Source: Allacma fusca (taxonomy: Eukaryota > Arthropoda > Collembola > Symphypleona > Sminthuridae). From it: a stretch of 64,000 nucleotides of DNA. The first letter of the stretch is position 1. The number at the start of each line of letters is the position of its first letter. The DNA lies in assembly GCA_947179485.1 (NCBI GenBank), contig OX359249.1, positions 36,690,250 to 36,754,249 on the forward strand, written 5' to 3'. Of the stretch, positions 24,036-36,237 are shown piece by piece. Below the pieces are notes generated by a model. The model saw only the letters and a list, made by a program, of their open reading frames with translations, was not told the origin of the DNA and made no database searches. The position numbers were made by a program, and so were the translations under genes.

Positions 24036-25131
24036 ATGAATGAAAACAACAAGGATAGCCAAGTTGTGCCTGTGAATGGAGATGGGACGCAGACAATTCC
24101 TGCTAGTACTGCAAATGTGGCAGGTAAACTTATTTTTCATTTTTGAGATCAACGAAATGCAAAAAATGAAAGGAATACGGATGTATGTGAAAGATATTTC
24201 CAAATTATGAATTATTGTTGAAATTTTGTAAATTGTAGATGGATCAGGTTTGAGTGTGAACGATAACCGGAGGGATCAGATGACAGATGGAAACATTAGC
24301 TCTCACGAATTACGTAAGTTGCTAATATCAATATCTATGGTATGTGATGTTACTTTTGATGTATATGTAAGTATAATATAAACGTATATTGACTGTAGAT
24401 GGTCAGAGTAGCGTGGATTGTGCAATCCAGTCATGCAGTCTGCAACGAGAGGAATTTAATCCATCTGCTCCACCAAACACTCCTGGGAACTGGATGAACC
24501 AGAAAGAAGGTGAGCATTGCGACATCCCATATTATGTAACATGTAGAGATAATATTAGAAATGCTTGCTTACACTGGCATGTGTTTATATAGCTAAAACG
24601 AAATATGGAGCATACGAACAGGATGATTTTTTAGAAATGCAACAGGAACCGGAAATGTCCCCAATATTACCAGAGGACATTGCAGAGGCGATTTTGGACA
24701 ACGAGGAAATGCAGTCCATAATAATGAACAACCAGGATGTAGCTTTTGGCGTAATGGAACAGCCGGGACATGCCATGGAAGTAATTCCACAACAAGAGAT
24801 TCAAGTGGACAGAATGCCACCACCCTCAATGAATCACAATGCCCCAAATCTTCCACAAGTAGAAGTCATAGACATATCGGACGACGAAATGTCTTCAAAG
24901 ATGGAAAAGACGGAGGAGGAGAATGCAAGCGAATCCGGTTCATGCTCCCGTACGGATATGGTCACGGGAATGGAAATCAAAGATGTGAACCCACAGAACC
25001 AGGATTGTTCAACGGAGGAAATTCCATCGAGCGAGGACTCGGAGTATCAGGAACTTAAAACATCTATCATGAGATTGAGAAAGCTGAGGAAGAGGATCAT
25101 AGTGTACAGCTCGGACGAGGACGAATGTTAG
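24036..25131 (+). CDS. Polinton acidic spliced protein D with SUMO-interaction-like motifs
   Basis: Four exons, 24036-24123, 24239-24313, 24399-24509 and 24593-25131, join in phase 1 at each junction with GT-AG ends to give about 270 residues. The protein is low-complexity and acidic. It contains VEVIDISDDE near residue 180 and ends RIIVYSSDEDEC; both fit the hydrophobic-core-plus-acidic pattern of SUMO-interacting motifs. A basic KLRKLRKR run precedes the last one. An upstream in-frame-looking start at 23950 (MSDVEEKND) is cut off by a one-base shift in an A5 run at 24027-24031. The last exon may instead splice on to the polymerase exon at 25,250. Function is unknown. Confidence 0.55.
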
Positions 25132-25249
25132 GTGAGAAATTAGTTTAAAAAATAAATAGGGAGCATATGTTTTATATTTGTGATAATGTTTACATATATT
25201 TTTAAATATTCTAAAAATAATTATTTTTATTTATCTTTTACATTAAATA

Positions 25250-28200
25250 GAGCAAGAAAGTGAAGGTGATGTATCTCAGCAAGCACAGCATCAACATCTG
25301 CAGCAACCACAGCAAATAGACGATGAGGAGCAGCTCACACACCAAATTCAACAATACAGAAACCGATTTTGTACATTATGTGGTATTCAATTCCAAATAA
25401 GAGCGGATTTAGATATTCACAAGTTTAATATACATAGGTCAGTCTATTATGACAATCAAACTAATAATACACAAACTGGAGGGAATGCAAGTTATAGTAA
25501 TAATGATAATAATGAATTAGGATTAAGGTTTTTATTGAAAGCAAATGCTTTTCAAACATGCCAGGAGTACATGCTATCAATAGGAAATCACGAATTTATG
25601 TCAATTAGTGGTCTCTTTTCAACAATTCGTAATATTCTAAGGGAATCAATGAAGAAAATTTTAAGGGAAAAACAAAGTAGCACATTTTTTGCCCATAGTA
25701 AAATCTTGATGGAGAAACCATTTGCAGAGAACAATATTCGAGAAACATTTTTTATCAACTCAATGTGCCACAAGATTTTAGATGAATGCATGATCAATTC
25801 AACAATTGATCTAATGTGCAAAAAAATGTCAGATGATGTGGACACACTTACTACAAGGTCAAGTAACTGGTGTATTGTAAAAATCACAGAGTTTTCATTT
25901 AGTACTGTACCATTTAACCCATTAAGTGGAGGTGACAGTACTTATTTTGAAATGCCTGAAGGGCTAAAGGCGAAAAATTGCGTTGTTAATGTAGAGAATT
26001 ACAATGATAAAAAATGTTTCTTGTACTCGATTTTAGCAGAACTTCATCCTCTGTATAGAGGAAATAAACGATGTAAAGCAAAGGCAACTAAAGTTGAATC
26101 TTATACGGAAATTTCTGAGACAGTTAATCACGAATGTTTGAAATATCCCGTGAAAATAAAGCACATTCACAAGTTTGAAGCTGCAAATCCGGAAATTTCT
26201 GTAAAAGTTATTGGGTATGAAGAAAATGGTCAAGTTTATAAAACCAGATATGGGCAAAGTAGGAGACGAGGAAATTTATATCCCATGTATGTAAGTAAAA
26301 ATGTTACAGCTAAAAACATATTGACCTGCTCCTAGTAACACACAATGGGCAAAATCATTATGTTTTGTTAAAGCAGAGTGATGAAAATCCCACAAGTGGA
26401 CTTTCGGGACTTGTAAATAAAGTCCGTTCAGGACAGAAATTTTACTGTTACTCATGCCTTTCCTATTTTCTTACACCAGATACATTAGCACGGCATCGTG
26501 AAATATGTGTTACTTATAAACCCCAGTCGGTAAGATTCCCTCGGAATAAAACCTACAAATTCATGGATTTTAATCGCACATTAACACAATGGTTTGTGAT
26601 TTATGCAGATTTTGAGTCCATATTAAAACCGATTCATAGGGAACAGTGTCCTCAAATAGATAATTGTACGGATATCAATTGTATGTTCCATCATGCTTGT
26701 AATACAGTTAAGTTGTCGGAGCATCTTCCTTGTGGATATGCTTATGTAATTAAGCATCATTTGGGAAAAATATTGTACTGGGAAAGGTATCGTGGGAAAG
26801 ATGCTCACGAGAAGTTTATTGAAAGTATAATTGATAATACTCAACCGTATTTTGATGAATTACGTGAGTGTCAAAAACGAAATGCAAATGCTCCCCTTTT
26901 AACCCCAGAACAAGAAGATGAAAGAGATAGGACAGTTAATTGTTATTTTTGCAAGCAAAAATTTCAATATGATGAAACTAAAGTGAATCATCATGACCAC
27001 ATTACAAACCTTGTAGTCGGATTTGCCCATTCAAATTGCAACTTAAATGCAAGGATAAAGTTTTTCATTCCGGTTTTTTCCCACAACTTGTCCTATGATT
27101 CACAGTTTATATTTAAGGGTATAAAATCTGACAATGAGGATATTTTGAAGGTTACCTCAATTCCTCTTACTCATGAAAAGCATGTGAGTATATCTATAAC
27201 TACTAAAAAGCGTAATGTTATAAGATTTGTCGATTCATTGAAATTTTTGCCAGAATCCCTCTAAACTATTGTAGAAACTGCTCGAAAAGACGGGACGGGA
27301 ATTTTTGTTACTGTCAAAGAATTATTTAAGGATTTTTCTAATGAAAGTGTGGAACTGTTATACAAAAAACAGTACTATCCTTACGAGTATATGAATGATT
27401 TTTCAAAATTTAACGAAACAAAATTACCGTCACGTGAAAACTTGTATTCTTCTTTAAAGGAAAAAAGTATTAAGGAAAAGGAATATCAACATGCAATCAA
27501 TGTATGGAATGCATTTAGTATAAAGAACATGGGAGAATTCCATGATTTGTATGTTTTAACGGACGTTGCTCTTTTATGCGATGTATTTGAACAATTTCGG
27601 AGAACAACAATTCGAGCATTTTCTGTCGATCCTGCCCATTATATTAGTCTACCAGGTTTAAGTAAAGATGCATCGATTTTAATGAGCAAGACAGAATTTG
27701 AGCTAATTCAACAGCCGGACATGTATCTATTTTTGGAAAAAACAATAAGAGGTAGTATAACACAAACTTGTCTCAAAAATGCAGAAGTTAATAATCCTTA
27801 CATGGGATCATTATATGATGCTGAAAAACCACACACCTACCTGCAGTATTGGGACATGACAAACCTTAATGGTTATGCCATGTCTCAAAGCTTACCATAT
27901 GTAGGTTATGAGTGGGTACAACAGTCCAAGTGGAAAGACAAGACAATACCCGAAATCAAAGACTGGATAATGTCTATTTCAGACGATGACACAAGGGGAT
28001 ATTTTTTTTTAATTGATTTCTTCATACCTTCTGAATTACATGATTATTTAAGTGAATTACCTCCTGCCCCAGAAAAGTCAAACGTTGAATTTGATGACCT
28101 TTCACCTCAATCCCAAGACCAACTTCATCAACTTGGAATTTGTATTAAACAGCTTCAGGGGAAAAAATTGATTTGTGACTTAAAGCCAAAATCCAAGTAT

Positions 28201-29197
28201 GGTATACATTACCGTGCATTAAAGGTATATCTGAAATTGGGTATAGTTATAACAAAGGTACATAGGATTATGTCATTTTTGCAAAAAAAAGTGGATGAAA
28301 CCTTATGTAGAATACTGTGCTAGACAACGATCTATAGCAACATCAGTGTACGAAAATAAATTGTTCAAATATTATCCAAATGTATGTTATGGCAGAATGT
28401 GTATGGATAAACGCAAACACAAGAACAGCCGGTTTGCACGGAGTTCGACGCAATGTAAGTATTGGGCAAATAAACCAACTTTGGAGAGTATGGAAATTTT
28501 GTTTAATGGAGATATGGTAATATTCTATATGAGCAAATTATCTATATGTTTGGATAGTATGATAGCGTCGGGTAGTGCTGTGCTTGATATTTCCAAAGCA
28601 CACATGTATGATTTTCATTATAATTTTACTAAGAAGTACTACCCAGGGGACATAGCACAAATATGCATGATGGACACTGATGCATTTGTATACCTTTTTA
28701 TAACAGATGATTTGTATGCTGATTTAAAAAGAATCTATCAAAATTATAATGACAAACGTTTTGATTTTAGTGTTTATGCTAACTGTAAAGATAAGAGAAA
28801 GGAATTATTGTTCACCGATGAATTTAAGGGAATATTGGGATTAATGAAAGATGAAATGCCCAATAGTATCTTAGTTAAAGGTGTATTCCTGGCACCAAAA
28901 TTGTACTGTTTGCTAAGGCTGGATGATTTACAGTTAGAATTTAATTCATACATTAAGGCAAAAGGAATTGTTATGAGAGCGAGAAAGAATAGAATTAAGT
29001 ATGAAATGTTTGTAAAATCTCTGGAGGAAGGTATTATATGGAACATACCGATGACGACTATACGAAGTTATAAGCACGAATTGTATACCATTACAATGAA
29101 TAAGAAGGCATTGAGTAGTTTTGATTCGAAAAAGTTTTGGATAAGTAAGTATAATAGTCTTGCTTTTGGACATAAAGATATTCCTGAATTCCAATAA
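25250..29197 (+). pseudogene. polB: Protein-primed DNA polymerase B of the Polinton, broken
   Basis: Family-B polymerase of the protein-primed type, which copies the element's DNA. The open region starts after an acceptor at 25,249 with a Q-rich stretch and a C2H2 finger (CTLCGIQF...HKFNIH). The Polinton N-terminal domain (CVVNVENYNDKKCFLYSILA) follows, then the exonuclease motif YADFESIL, a Cys/His region (HHDHIT), motif A near 27,850 (WDMTNLNGYAMSQ), motif B (PNVCYG) and motif C near 28,673 (MDTDA). Lesions: a frame change in A5 at 26312-26316, TAA at 27262-27264, and a frame change in A8 at 28283-28290. Motif C has alanine where DTDS is usual. As it stands no full-length enzyme can be made. 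Confidence 0.9.
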
Positions 29198-29358
29198 ATA
29201 TTTAAGTCTATGTAGTAAATATGTTAGTTACAAGTAAGAGATCTGATTGATTACACATGTGTTGTCGTTGTTATTGTAATTGCTGATTTTGTTTGTGTGA
29301 GAATTGAATAAATAGAAAAAAATATCTAAAAATTACAAGGTTATTTTCATACAAAAAT

Positions 29359-30012
29359 ATGGCAAGTGGGGATAATTTTGATTACAAATTAAAAGTCCCG
29401 GGTAATTTAATTATCGCGGGTCCAAGTCAGTCTGGTAAATCAGTTCTTGTCAGTGAAATAATAAAGCGTCGAGATGACATTTTTGAGCCCAAAGTTGAGC
29501 GTATAATTTATTGCTTTTCTGAAAATCAACCTGTTTTATTTGCTGAAATGCAAAAACATGCAGAAAATAAAATTGAGTATGTGAGAGGGCTTGAGTATGA
29601 TGTCGATGAAGGAAACACAAGACCAGTGCTTGTGATAATTGACGATCTAATGACGGAAGCCACAACCGGAAAGAAAGTTGAAAATTTATTCTGTCGCGAG
29701 AGTCACCACCGAAATACATTCGTTATCCTAATCCTACAGAATTTCTATCAAAAAGGTGCAACGGTGCTAACAAGAAATGCCAAATACATAACATGTTTTA
29801 AATTCGTGAAAGATTCGACATTTATTAACATCTTAGGAAGACAAATTAATTTTGGGAAAACTGATGAAGTTTTGGAATCTGCATACAAAGATTCAACATC
29901 AAGACCGCATGGTTTTGTAGTTATAGACACTAGTTATACACAAAAAGATTCTCATAGATATAGGTCATGCATCTTTCCCGATAAACAATGTACAGTATAT
30001 GTAAAGAAATGA
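29359..30012 (+). CDS. atp: Genome-packaging ATPase (FtsK/HerA, A32-like)
   Basis: Intact 217-residue frame starting MASGDNFDYKLKVPGN. Walker A is GPSQSGKS near residue 22 and Walker B is LVIIDDLM near residue 95, followed by a polar LILQNFYQKG strand that fits sensor position in this family. Length is normal for Polinton packaging ATPases, which drive DNA into the capsid. It lies 161 bp after polymerase on the same strand and faces gene C, with stops only 38 bp apart around a CA-repeat. No lesion is visible. Confidence 0.9.
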   Translation: MASGDNFDYKLKVPGNLIIAGPSQSGKSVLVSEIIKRRDDIFEPKVERIIYCFSENQPVLFAEMQKHAENKIEYVRGLEYDVDEGNTRPVLVIIDDLMTEATTGKKVENLFCRESHHRNTFVILILQNFYQKGATVLTRNAKYITCFKFVKDSTFINILGRQINFGKTDEVLESAYKDSTSRPHGFVVIDTSYTQKDSHRYRSCIFPDKQCTVYVKK

Positions 30013-30049
30013 AAATAAATTTAATACACACACACACACAAGTTATGTC

Positions 30050-31546
30050 TTAATAACAATCATCCCAATCAACAAAGTCACCTTCACCATCGCCAGTAAT
30101 GTCACCTTCTTCATCAGATGTGTCTACTCTACAATAGTACCAACTAGGTCTAGCCTTCATACGCTGTGACATTGTCTGATCATGATGCATGGATATTTTT
30201 CGATCATACATGCCTAAATTGGTGCGAGACCTATCACGGTCGGAGAATATAGTCTCTACAAAACTCTTTACTTCGGTATTACCACTGTAATCATCATCAT
30301 AGGGACAGGATGAAAAATTTGAAAAGTAAGGTGTAACATCGGTTGGTATATTATTCTGGGTTTTTGCCAGTTCTTCAATAAAATCAAGGTCAAACATTTT
30401 TTCATCCAGTACTTTGAAGATCTCTTCGAAAAAACGTTTGAACTTATTTGAAGTAATTGCAAATTCACGTTGCGGGAATTGTGTATCAATCACGCTTGTA
30501 TGTGCAGTGATTGGTCGTGGGGCTTTATCATTCACCAGTTCAACCAGTGAGCTCCAAACAGGGGATGACAAACATGCACCAAAATTAAAGTCAACACCCA
30601 CACGAAGACTCCTCATCGAAAAATATAAATGCATACTTGTTGATATGATCCTGAATGCCAAAATTCCAAGTACACCTTATAGAATGCAAATCAGACTGTC
30701 TATGTTCCATGTAGAAAGATTCATAGGGACGACCGTAGGACTGCCGGTGAACACGAAAATGAGTTGTGTTGCGTGATTTCTTATCCCCTGGACCTTCAAT
30801 GGAATGCCATCTTTCAATCTCCATCAGAATAAGATTTTTCTTCAACCGATCAACATGGAACCCCTGCGATCCTTGGGAAAGACGGAGATGATAGGTATCA
30901 TCCAAGTACTGATTATTGATCTGAAGCCTAATACCGTCTGCAAAAAAATATACAAGCAGAATATGCTGATAAATAAAATATATAGAGTTTGTAAGGAATG
31001 CAGGCACACATGCTAACTTACATACAAAATACCATCGTCATAATGTTATATTACTAGGAATTATTAGAAATTGCTGTACTTACATAGGTATGAGGAAAAG
31101 TTTATCCAATTTGATGAAATCCCATTGATTGTCCTCTCCATCCAGACAAACAATTCATGGTCGGATTTGAATTCCCGGGGTGTATTTTCGCTTCTTGCAA
31201 ACACTTGTGATAACAATGCTCCGTGAAAGAATTTTCCATGAGGGTAAAGTGAGGTGAACAGTTTGAGATCTGGATCGTTGTCCTGGTTTAAGAGAAAAAT
31301 GCCTGCAATTCCGGGAGTTTCCACAACACTTTGGAAATATTCTGATATTTCATCAAAATACTTTTGCGGCTCCTTCCTTGCGTCTTGTTCACTGAAACTT
31401 TTTCGATATTGGTATGTGTGTCAAGTATTGTCCAAGTCTTGCCATAATTTCGGGTTGACACCGTAAAAGTCAGAAATAAATCGTGTGTGTTGACCATTGT
31501 GGTAAAATCCACGAGCCTTGTAATATCCGAATAAAATTCGTGACAT
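30050..31546 (-). pseudogene. Polinton accessory gene C, two exons, broken
   Basis: Exon 1 (31546-31084) starts MSRILFGYYKARGF and exon 2 begins at 30937 after TTTTTTGCAG; the splice keeps frame. The long second exon encodes DDTYHLRLSQGSQGF, GVDFNFGACLSSPVW and an acidic C-terminus (DTSDEEGDITGDGEGDFVDW). Two lesions break it: TGA at 31421-31423 inside exon 1, and a one-base shift in the A5 run 30619-30623 (plus-strand view). Reading continues sensibly across both, so they look like damage and not gene borders. I do not recognise the family. It could be a virion or replication accessory gene. Confidence 0.55.
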
Positions 31547-31549
31547 GAT

Positions 31550-32216
31550 TAATTTACTCGATAAACTTTTTTCCTAACGTTACTTGCTCCCGTACTGTGC
31601 TCAGCTTGCAGAAATAATTTGAATAAGGAATGATTAAAGAATTAGTGTAGTCTCACTGAGAAGTAAAGCAATTCGAGTCATTTCTGCGACGGCGTTGCAT
31701 CGCCCTCCCCCTCCAGGAGCTTGGCTGGATAAAGGGAAGGAGGAGAGGGTAGGAAGAAAAGGGTCCAGCCAAGCTCTTTTCCTTTCCTCCACCTTACCCC
31801 TAATCCTTCCGTATTATGCTAAGAATCTTACCCCCAGATTTTTTATATGATATTACGTACTATCGATGAATTTCATATGCAAGTGATGAGAATCAATATT
31901 GGGAAGCCATCAGTTGGAATGAATGTTCATATACACAATATAATTATTTCGTCTTTATTGTTATTCAACAACTTTTCGGTCTATTTTTATTCAAATAATA
32001 TATATATATATTCTGGATGGAATGATATATTCATGGAAATTGAACAAAACAAACACATTTGGAAGAAAAATCAAATATCAAGTTCGATTTCACTTGCAAC
32101 ATTGGCGTACATGTTATAACAATTTTCAAGAGCTTGTCCCATTGCCTGCATATTATCGCCTTTAAGACTGTAATAATAAGATAACCTTTGAATCAACCAT
32201 GGAATTCTGCTAATGT
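31550..32216. other. Spacer with inverted purine/pyrimidine-rich tract
   Basis: Bases 31,690-31,800 hold a GC-richer patch with facing words: AGCTTGGCTGGATAAAGGGA and the inverse around CAGCCAAGCTCTTTTCC, giving a potential hairpin. The rest is AT-rich with no credible frame. It separates the starts or ends of genes C and E. Confidence 0.5.
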
Positions 32217-32918
32217 TCATGTTGACTGTGTCTTCCCCATCCGTTTGATGTAGACAAATGTTAGTTCATTTCCCTCATACGGCAGAGTACGATAATAGCA
32301 TGACACAATCTTCTGGTTAGAAGCACTAGCTACAGCATCTACAACAGGTGCCACAGGGTCGATAATAGATTTAGGTGCAGGAGCAGGTGAATCACCAACA
32401 ATATCCGCAGCGGCAGCAGCATCATACGGACGTTTTCGTTCTACATCAAAGCCATCACCATCTCCAAGGACTTGTTGATGAGTAGCTGAGCCCAAAATAT
32501 TTGACTCCTCTCCAACAGTATCGGAGACGGGTAGATCCATAGAGCCAGAATCCGTGTAGCGAAAATCTCCTGATGATGAAGATGATGACGATGAACCGAC
32601 AACAGGAGTAGGTATGATTCTTCTCCCCTCGACAATTTCTGAATCTATCAAATCTGTGCTGCGTTCTTGGCGGCGATAGGGATGATTCAATGCTTCTTCT
32701 CCAGGTTTGGAACCTATAAGTAGAAACCCCAGTTTTAGGTAATAACTTTCAAGCAATACGTACGTTTGCATCATTCATATCAATAAACATCTATGCGTTT
32801 AACTTAAAAGCATATACTAAAACCGGTGAATCTACTTACCAGAAAGTTGAGTTTTCCGCCTCATATCAAATCGCTTATGCACAATTTCCATTACAGGTTT
32901 ACGAAAATTTGAATCCAT
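32217..32918 (-). CDS. Polinton accessory protein E, two exons, Ser/Asp/Ala-rich
   Basis: Exon 1 (32918-32840) starts MDSNFRKPVMEIVHKRFDM and splices through GTAAGT to exon 2 (32713-32217), giving 191 residues with no lesion. The middle is low-complexity, with a run of eight serines followed by acidic and alanine-rich stretches (DAAAAADIVGDSPAPAP). The last 35 residues are ordered-looking (KIVSCYYRTLPYEGNELTFV). No family is recognised. It reads away from gene F. Confidence 0.55.
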
Positions 32919-33058
32919 TTTGAAATTAATAGAAGGTTAAAAATAATCAAAAATAATATAACCAAAAAACTTGAGAGATTGAGAGTGCTAGTTTTGACGC
33001 TGCTGATTATAGCTGCTGTAATTTGCCAACTGACTTAATCCTTCTGTGAGAGAGTAGA

Positions 33059-35272
33059 TCATCTCCAGAGGCAAGGCAACTCCAACATAGGGGGTGGAAC
33101 CTTCAGCGATCCCTTGACGTTCCCTGACGTGATCTGTCCCGGATATTTAAATGAGTGTGTCCAGGACCACCAAGTTCGTTCCCCACATATAACACCCAAC
33201 TGTTTTCCAATTCTATTCTTGGATATACAGTCACTGTCCATATATTAGCATTACACATGTGTACAACTGGTCTCCGATGGATAACTCCATTGGAACTTGT
33301 ACTAAAGGACTGAAATTTTAACAACTTACAATTAAAGATGTTAAGAGGAGATTGGTAGGAAAAATTCAAGGATTTTACTTGTTAATTTAGTCCAAAAATA
33401 TTGGAGAAGAAAAAAATGAGAATTCTGTGTGACAAAATTTTGCATTATTGCTACTACTTCTTAGCTTTAACAGAGGGTGGCCCCAACACAGGCCTTCATA
33501 AGGCACTGAATTCTTTGAAAGACCGACTACACCAGTTTTGGCGTCTTTTTGGGCGGAATACCGTACCCATCTTCAGGGAGAATCTGCAATAGCTTAAGAT
33601 TATTCTTGGTTGGATGGGGGCGAGCACAGTGATTACGATAAAGTTCACCCTAAATATTTTCTGTGGGATTCATATCAGGGAATTGAGCATGTGATGAGAG
33701 GACAGTCGTATGGTACTTCTGAAATCATTTTTGCACTATTTTGATTGTTTGCTTCATGCCGCTTTCCTGCTGAACAATTAATCCCCTGGAAATTTTTCAC
33801 TTCTTCGTCAGATTCCATCATATTTTTCTTAAAGATGGATCTCCTTGTTCATGGTGGTTTACATGGTAACATGATTCCCCAAGCCGTTAACACTAAAATA
33901 GCCCCTTACTATCACCAAACCTAAATATAAGCATAGGGTAAAGTAATGCTCATAGGAGGATATTTTTAAGATTGTACAAGGTAGGTTGATGTCCTTCGTG
34001 TTTCACGGTAAACTTGATGCACCCTGGATGTAGTGGATCTTCTTGGCTTCTCCAGACCCTAAGCTATCCTTTGGTACCAGAAATACAGATTTGGGTATCC
34101 GGAGGCCAGAGAAATTTATCCCAGTAGTTACCTCTTCTTCTGGAAAAATTTCTTGTGCATTGCCTTGTTTTGTCAACATATTTTTTTGTGAGCAAAGATT
34201 TTTTCCGGGCAATTCTTTCGTCCAAAAAGTCTTCCCTGAGTCTTCGCCTTACAGTGTGGTCATTAATACTGACACTAGCGTCGCTTCTTACGCTGTCAGT
34301 AATCAGGTTCAGTGGCAACTTCTTATTTTTTACGGTTGTCTTCATTATATTACGGTCCACTCTCTTGCTGGTACACCCTGGTCTGCCAGTGTGAGGTATT
34401 TTTGAATTGTTCCGAACCTCCCCCATCTAAAAATCACTGTTTGAGGAGCTTGATATGGAACGTGTAGCAATTCGAAGGGTGTTTTATCAGAAGTACTGTC
34501 AATGCACTACCGGACAAATAATTCATTTTAATTTTGGGTTAACTCCTATCTATGGACCATAATTACTTTATTTACTTGATTATGACATTATATACGGTAA
34601 ATAAAAATAATGACATCCATGCCAGAGCACTTTCTTCGTGAATTGTGGGGACAGAGAAGCAATGCAGTATGCATAATGCTAAATTTTGTCACACATTTTT
34701 CCTGACAAATTTTCTTTGTCAATTCATACGGCTATAAATTATTTAGCTATGGCAGTGCAATTGACACCGAATCTGCGCAAATGCATAACTTACAAGTCCT
34801 TGGTTTGGTTGAGAGGATATCTCTTACCGGAGAGTTTCTATGAATCATTTTATACGGTGGATATCACGTAATGCTAAATTATGGACAGTCACTGTATGTT
34901 ACCTTCAATGGGCGTGCTTTGAATACGTAAATGAAGAGGCACAGAATGAATAACCGACTGAAAACTAGTCGTTGATTTGGTTCTCTTCATTTGTTTTGGA
35001 TCTCTGTAAATGGTTGGAGGACCTGGTGGATAAGGAGGGTATGGAAGCGATATTTCTTTGACACTCCTCTCTTGTTTTGAGGATGGTTTTGAACTCTTTA
35101 CTGATGAAGAACCTTTGAGGCTCATATCAACTTGCGCTTGCGCCATGCCAGAGTTGCAAACAATACAATTACACTTACATGAAATTTTTTCACAAATGCC
35201 TGGCGCAGACGTTGAACAAAGGGTTTTACGATATTCTTCAAAAATATCTACACAGTATGAAAACAAGCACAT
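33059..35272 (-). pseudogene. Polinton accessory gene F, split by a Tc1 insertion
   Basis: The N-terminal part (35272-34895) starts MCLFSYCVDIFEEY, has a cysteine cluster (ICEKISCKCNCIVC), a Ser/Lys-rich stretch and a proline patch (LPYPPYPPGPPTIY). The C-terminal part (33227-33059) contains VICGERTWWSWTHSF and ends in TGA. If the Tc1 element and one TA copy are removed, both parts fall in the same frame, so the insertion is what broke the gene. The start may instead lie in an upstream exon, as CTGTGTAG before the DIFEEY segment could be an acceptor. Family unknown. Confidence 0.6.
33228..34894 (-). mobile_element. Tc1/mariner relic inside the Polinton
   Basis: 1,667 bp bounded by CAGTCACTGTCCATA and its near-inverse, with TA on each side (33226-33227, 34895-34896). 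Minus-strand frames give the Tc1 transposase N-terminal helix-turn-helix part at about 34,426-34,064 (TGRPGCTSKRVDRN, TVRRRLRE, KFLW). The C-terminal catalytic block lies near 33,650-33,690 (PDMNPTENI), immediately followed by a stop. Several frame changes and stops separate the two, so the transposase is dead. Confidence 0.85.
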
Positions 35273-35290
35273 TATACCTCAAAAGATAAA

Positions 35291-36237
35291 TTACAAATGA
35301 CTAACTTTTTGCAGTTCTTGGGCGTAATAGCACCCGTTTACGGGGACTTTATCTGACGACTCTAAATAATATGTCCATGGTTGTGTGTTAGCAATTCTAG
35401 TAACACTGTAAATATTTTTCCCCATGAACCCAGATACCCCTTATGAAACAGCTTGCGTGACTCCACACGTAAAACTTTGTCACCAACATGGAACTTTGGT
35501 TTTGATTTTGGTTTTTCCTGTGCATGAACCCCATACAAATTTCGATATACTTCAACCTCGTTATCTTTTGTAACTTCAGAGGGAGCCATGCCTATACTGG
35601 AATGATTTGAATTATTATAATTATTTACAACATGCTGCAAAATTTTTAAATATTTTTTGGTTTTCATGTGCGTTAGGTATCTTGAGATCCTTTCAAAAAT
35701 AGTACGATGTAATCTTTCAACAAGACATGCTTTAGTACTTTTTAAACTGGTACTAAAATGTTCAATTCCATGCTTTTTAAAATAACTCTGAGTTTGCTTC
35801 GATGTAAACTCTAATCCTGCGTCACTCTGAATTTTTTTGGGATATACTTTAGAAGTTTGAAAAATAGTTCCAAGTCCGTTGATAACAGTTTCTGGTTTCT
35901 TGTTTTTCAAGGGTACAAAGTAGGCATATTTTGAGAATCCATCAATACATGATAATAAGTAGGTTATAAAACTATTTTGTCTCTTATATTTCCTCACATC
36001 AACTAGGCTAATCACGTATTGATAATTCATGCAAGGAATGTATACTTGCCTACGAGGGAATTTTCTTTTGATAGGTTTATGATAAGTGTAGGACTTTAAA
36101 GACGAAAGTCTATTTTCGACGTCCTTTCTGTTGTAGTTTTTATTGGACTTGTTATTTTCTAAGAAATGATTAATACCACCATAACTTCCATTTTTGTCTA
36201 TATTTAAATACTGCTCTTCAACAGTAGGTTCTTCCAT
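35291..36237 (-). pseudogene. int: Retroviral-type integrase of the Polinton, C-terminal frameshift
   Basis: Starts MEEPTVEEQYLNIDKNGSYG at 36237. The catalytic core is complete: aspartate in SLVDVRKY near residue 79, aspartate in QSDAGLEF near 139 and glutamate in LVERLHRT near 173, spaced D-x34-E. KVGDKVLR-type residues and SRKLFHKGYLGSW mark the chromodomain-like end. A one-base shift in the T5 run 35415-35419 (plus-strand view) diverts the last ~40 codons. The shifted frame continues with PWTYYLESSD and ends in TAA at 35291. The core could still fold, but the natural tail is lost. It is divergent from the 110-residue gene at 36326. Confidence 0.9.

Noticed and set aside
24585-24856. Minus-strand frames opposite gene D exon 4
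   Set aside because: Complement of an acidic coding exon; no support from splice sites.
30027-30042. CA-repeat between the ATPase and gene C as a regulatory site
   Set aside because: Simple dinucleotide repeat between two convergent stops; nothing beyond its composition supports a role.
34043-34405. 120-codon plus-strand frame near 34.1 kb
   Set aside because: It is the complement of the Tc1 transposase N-terminal region on the minus strand, which has clear family motifs.
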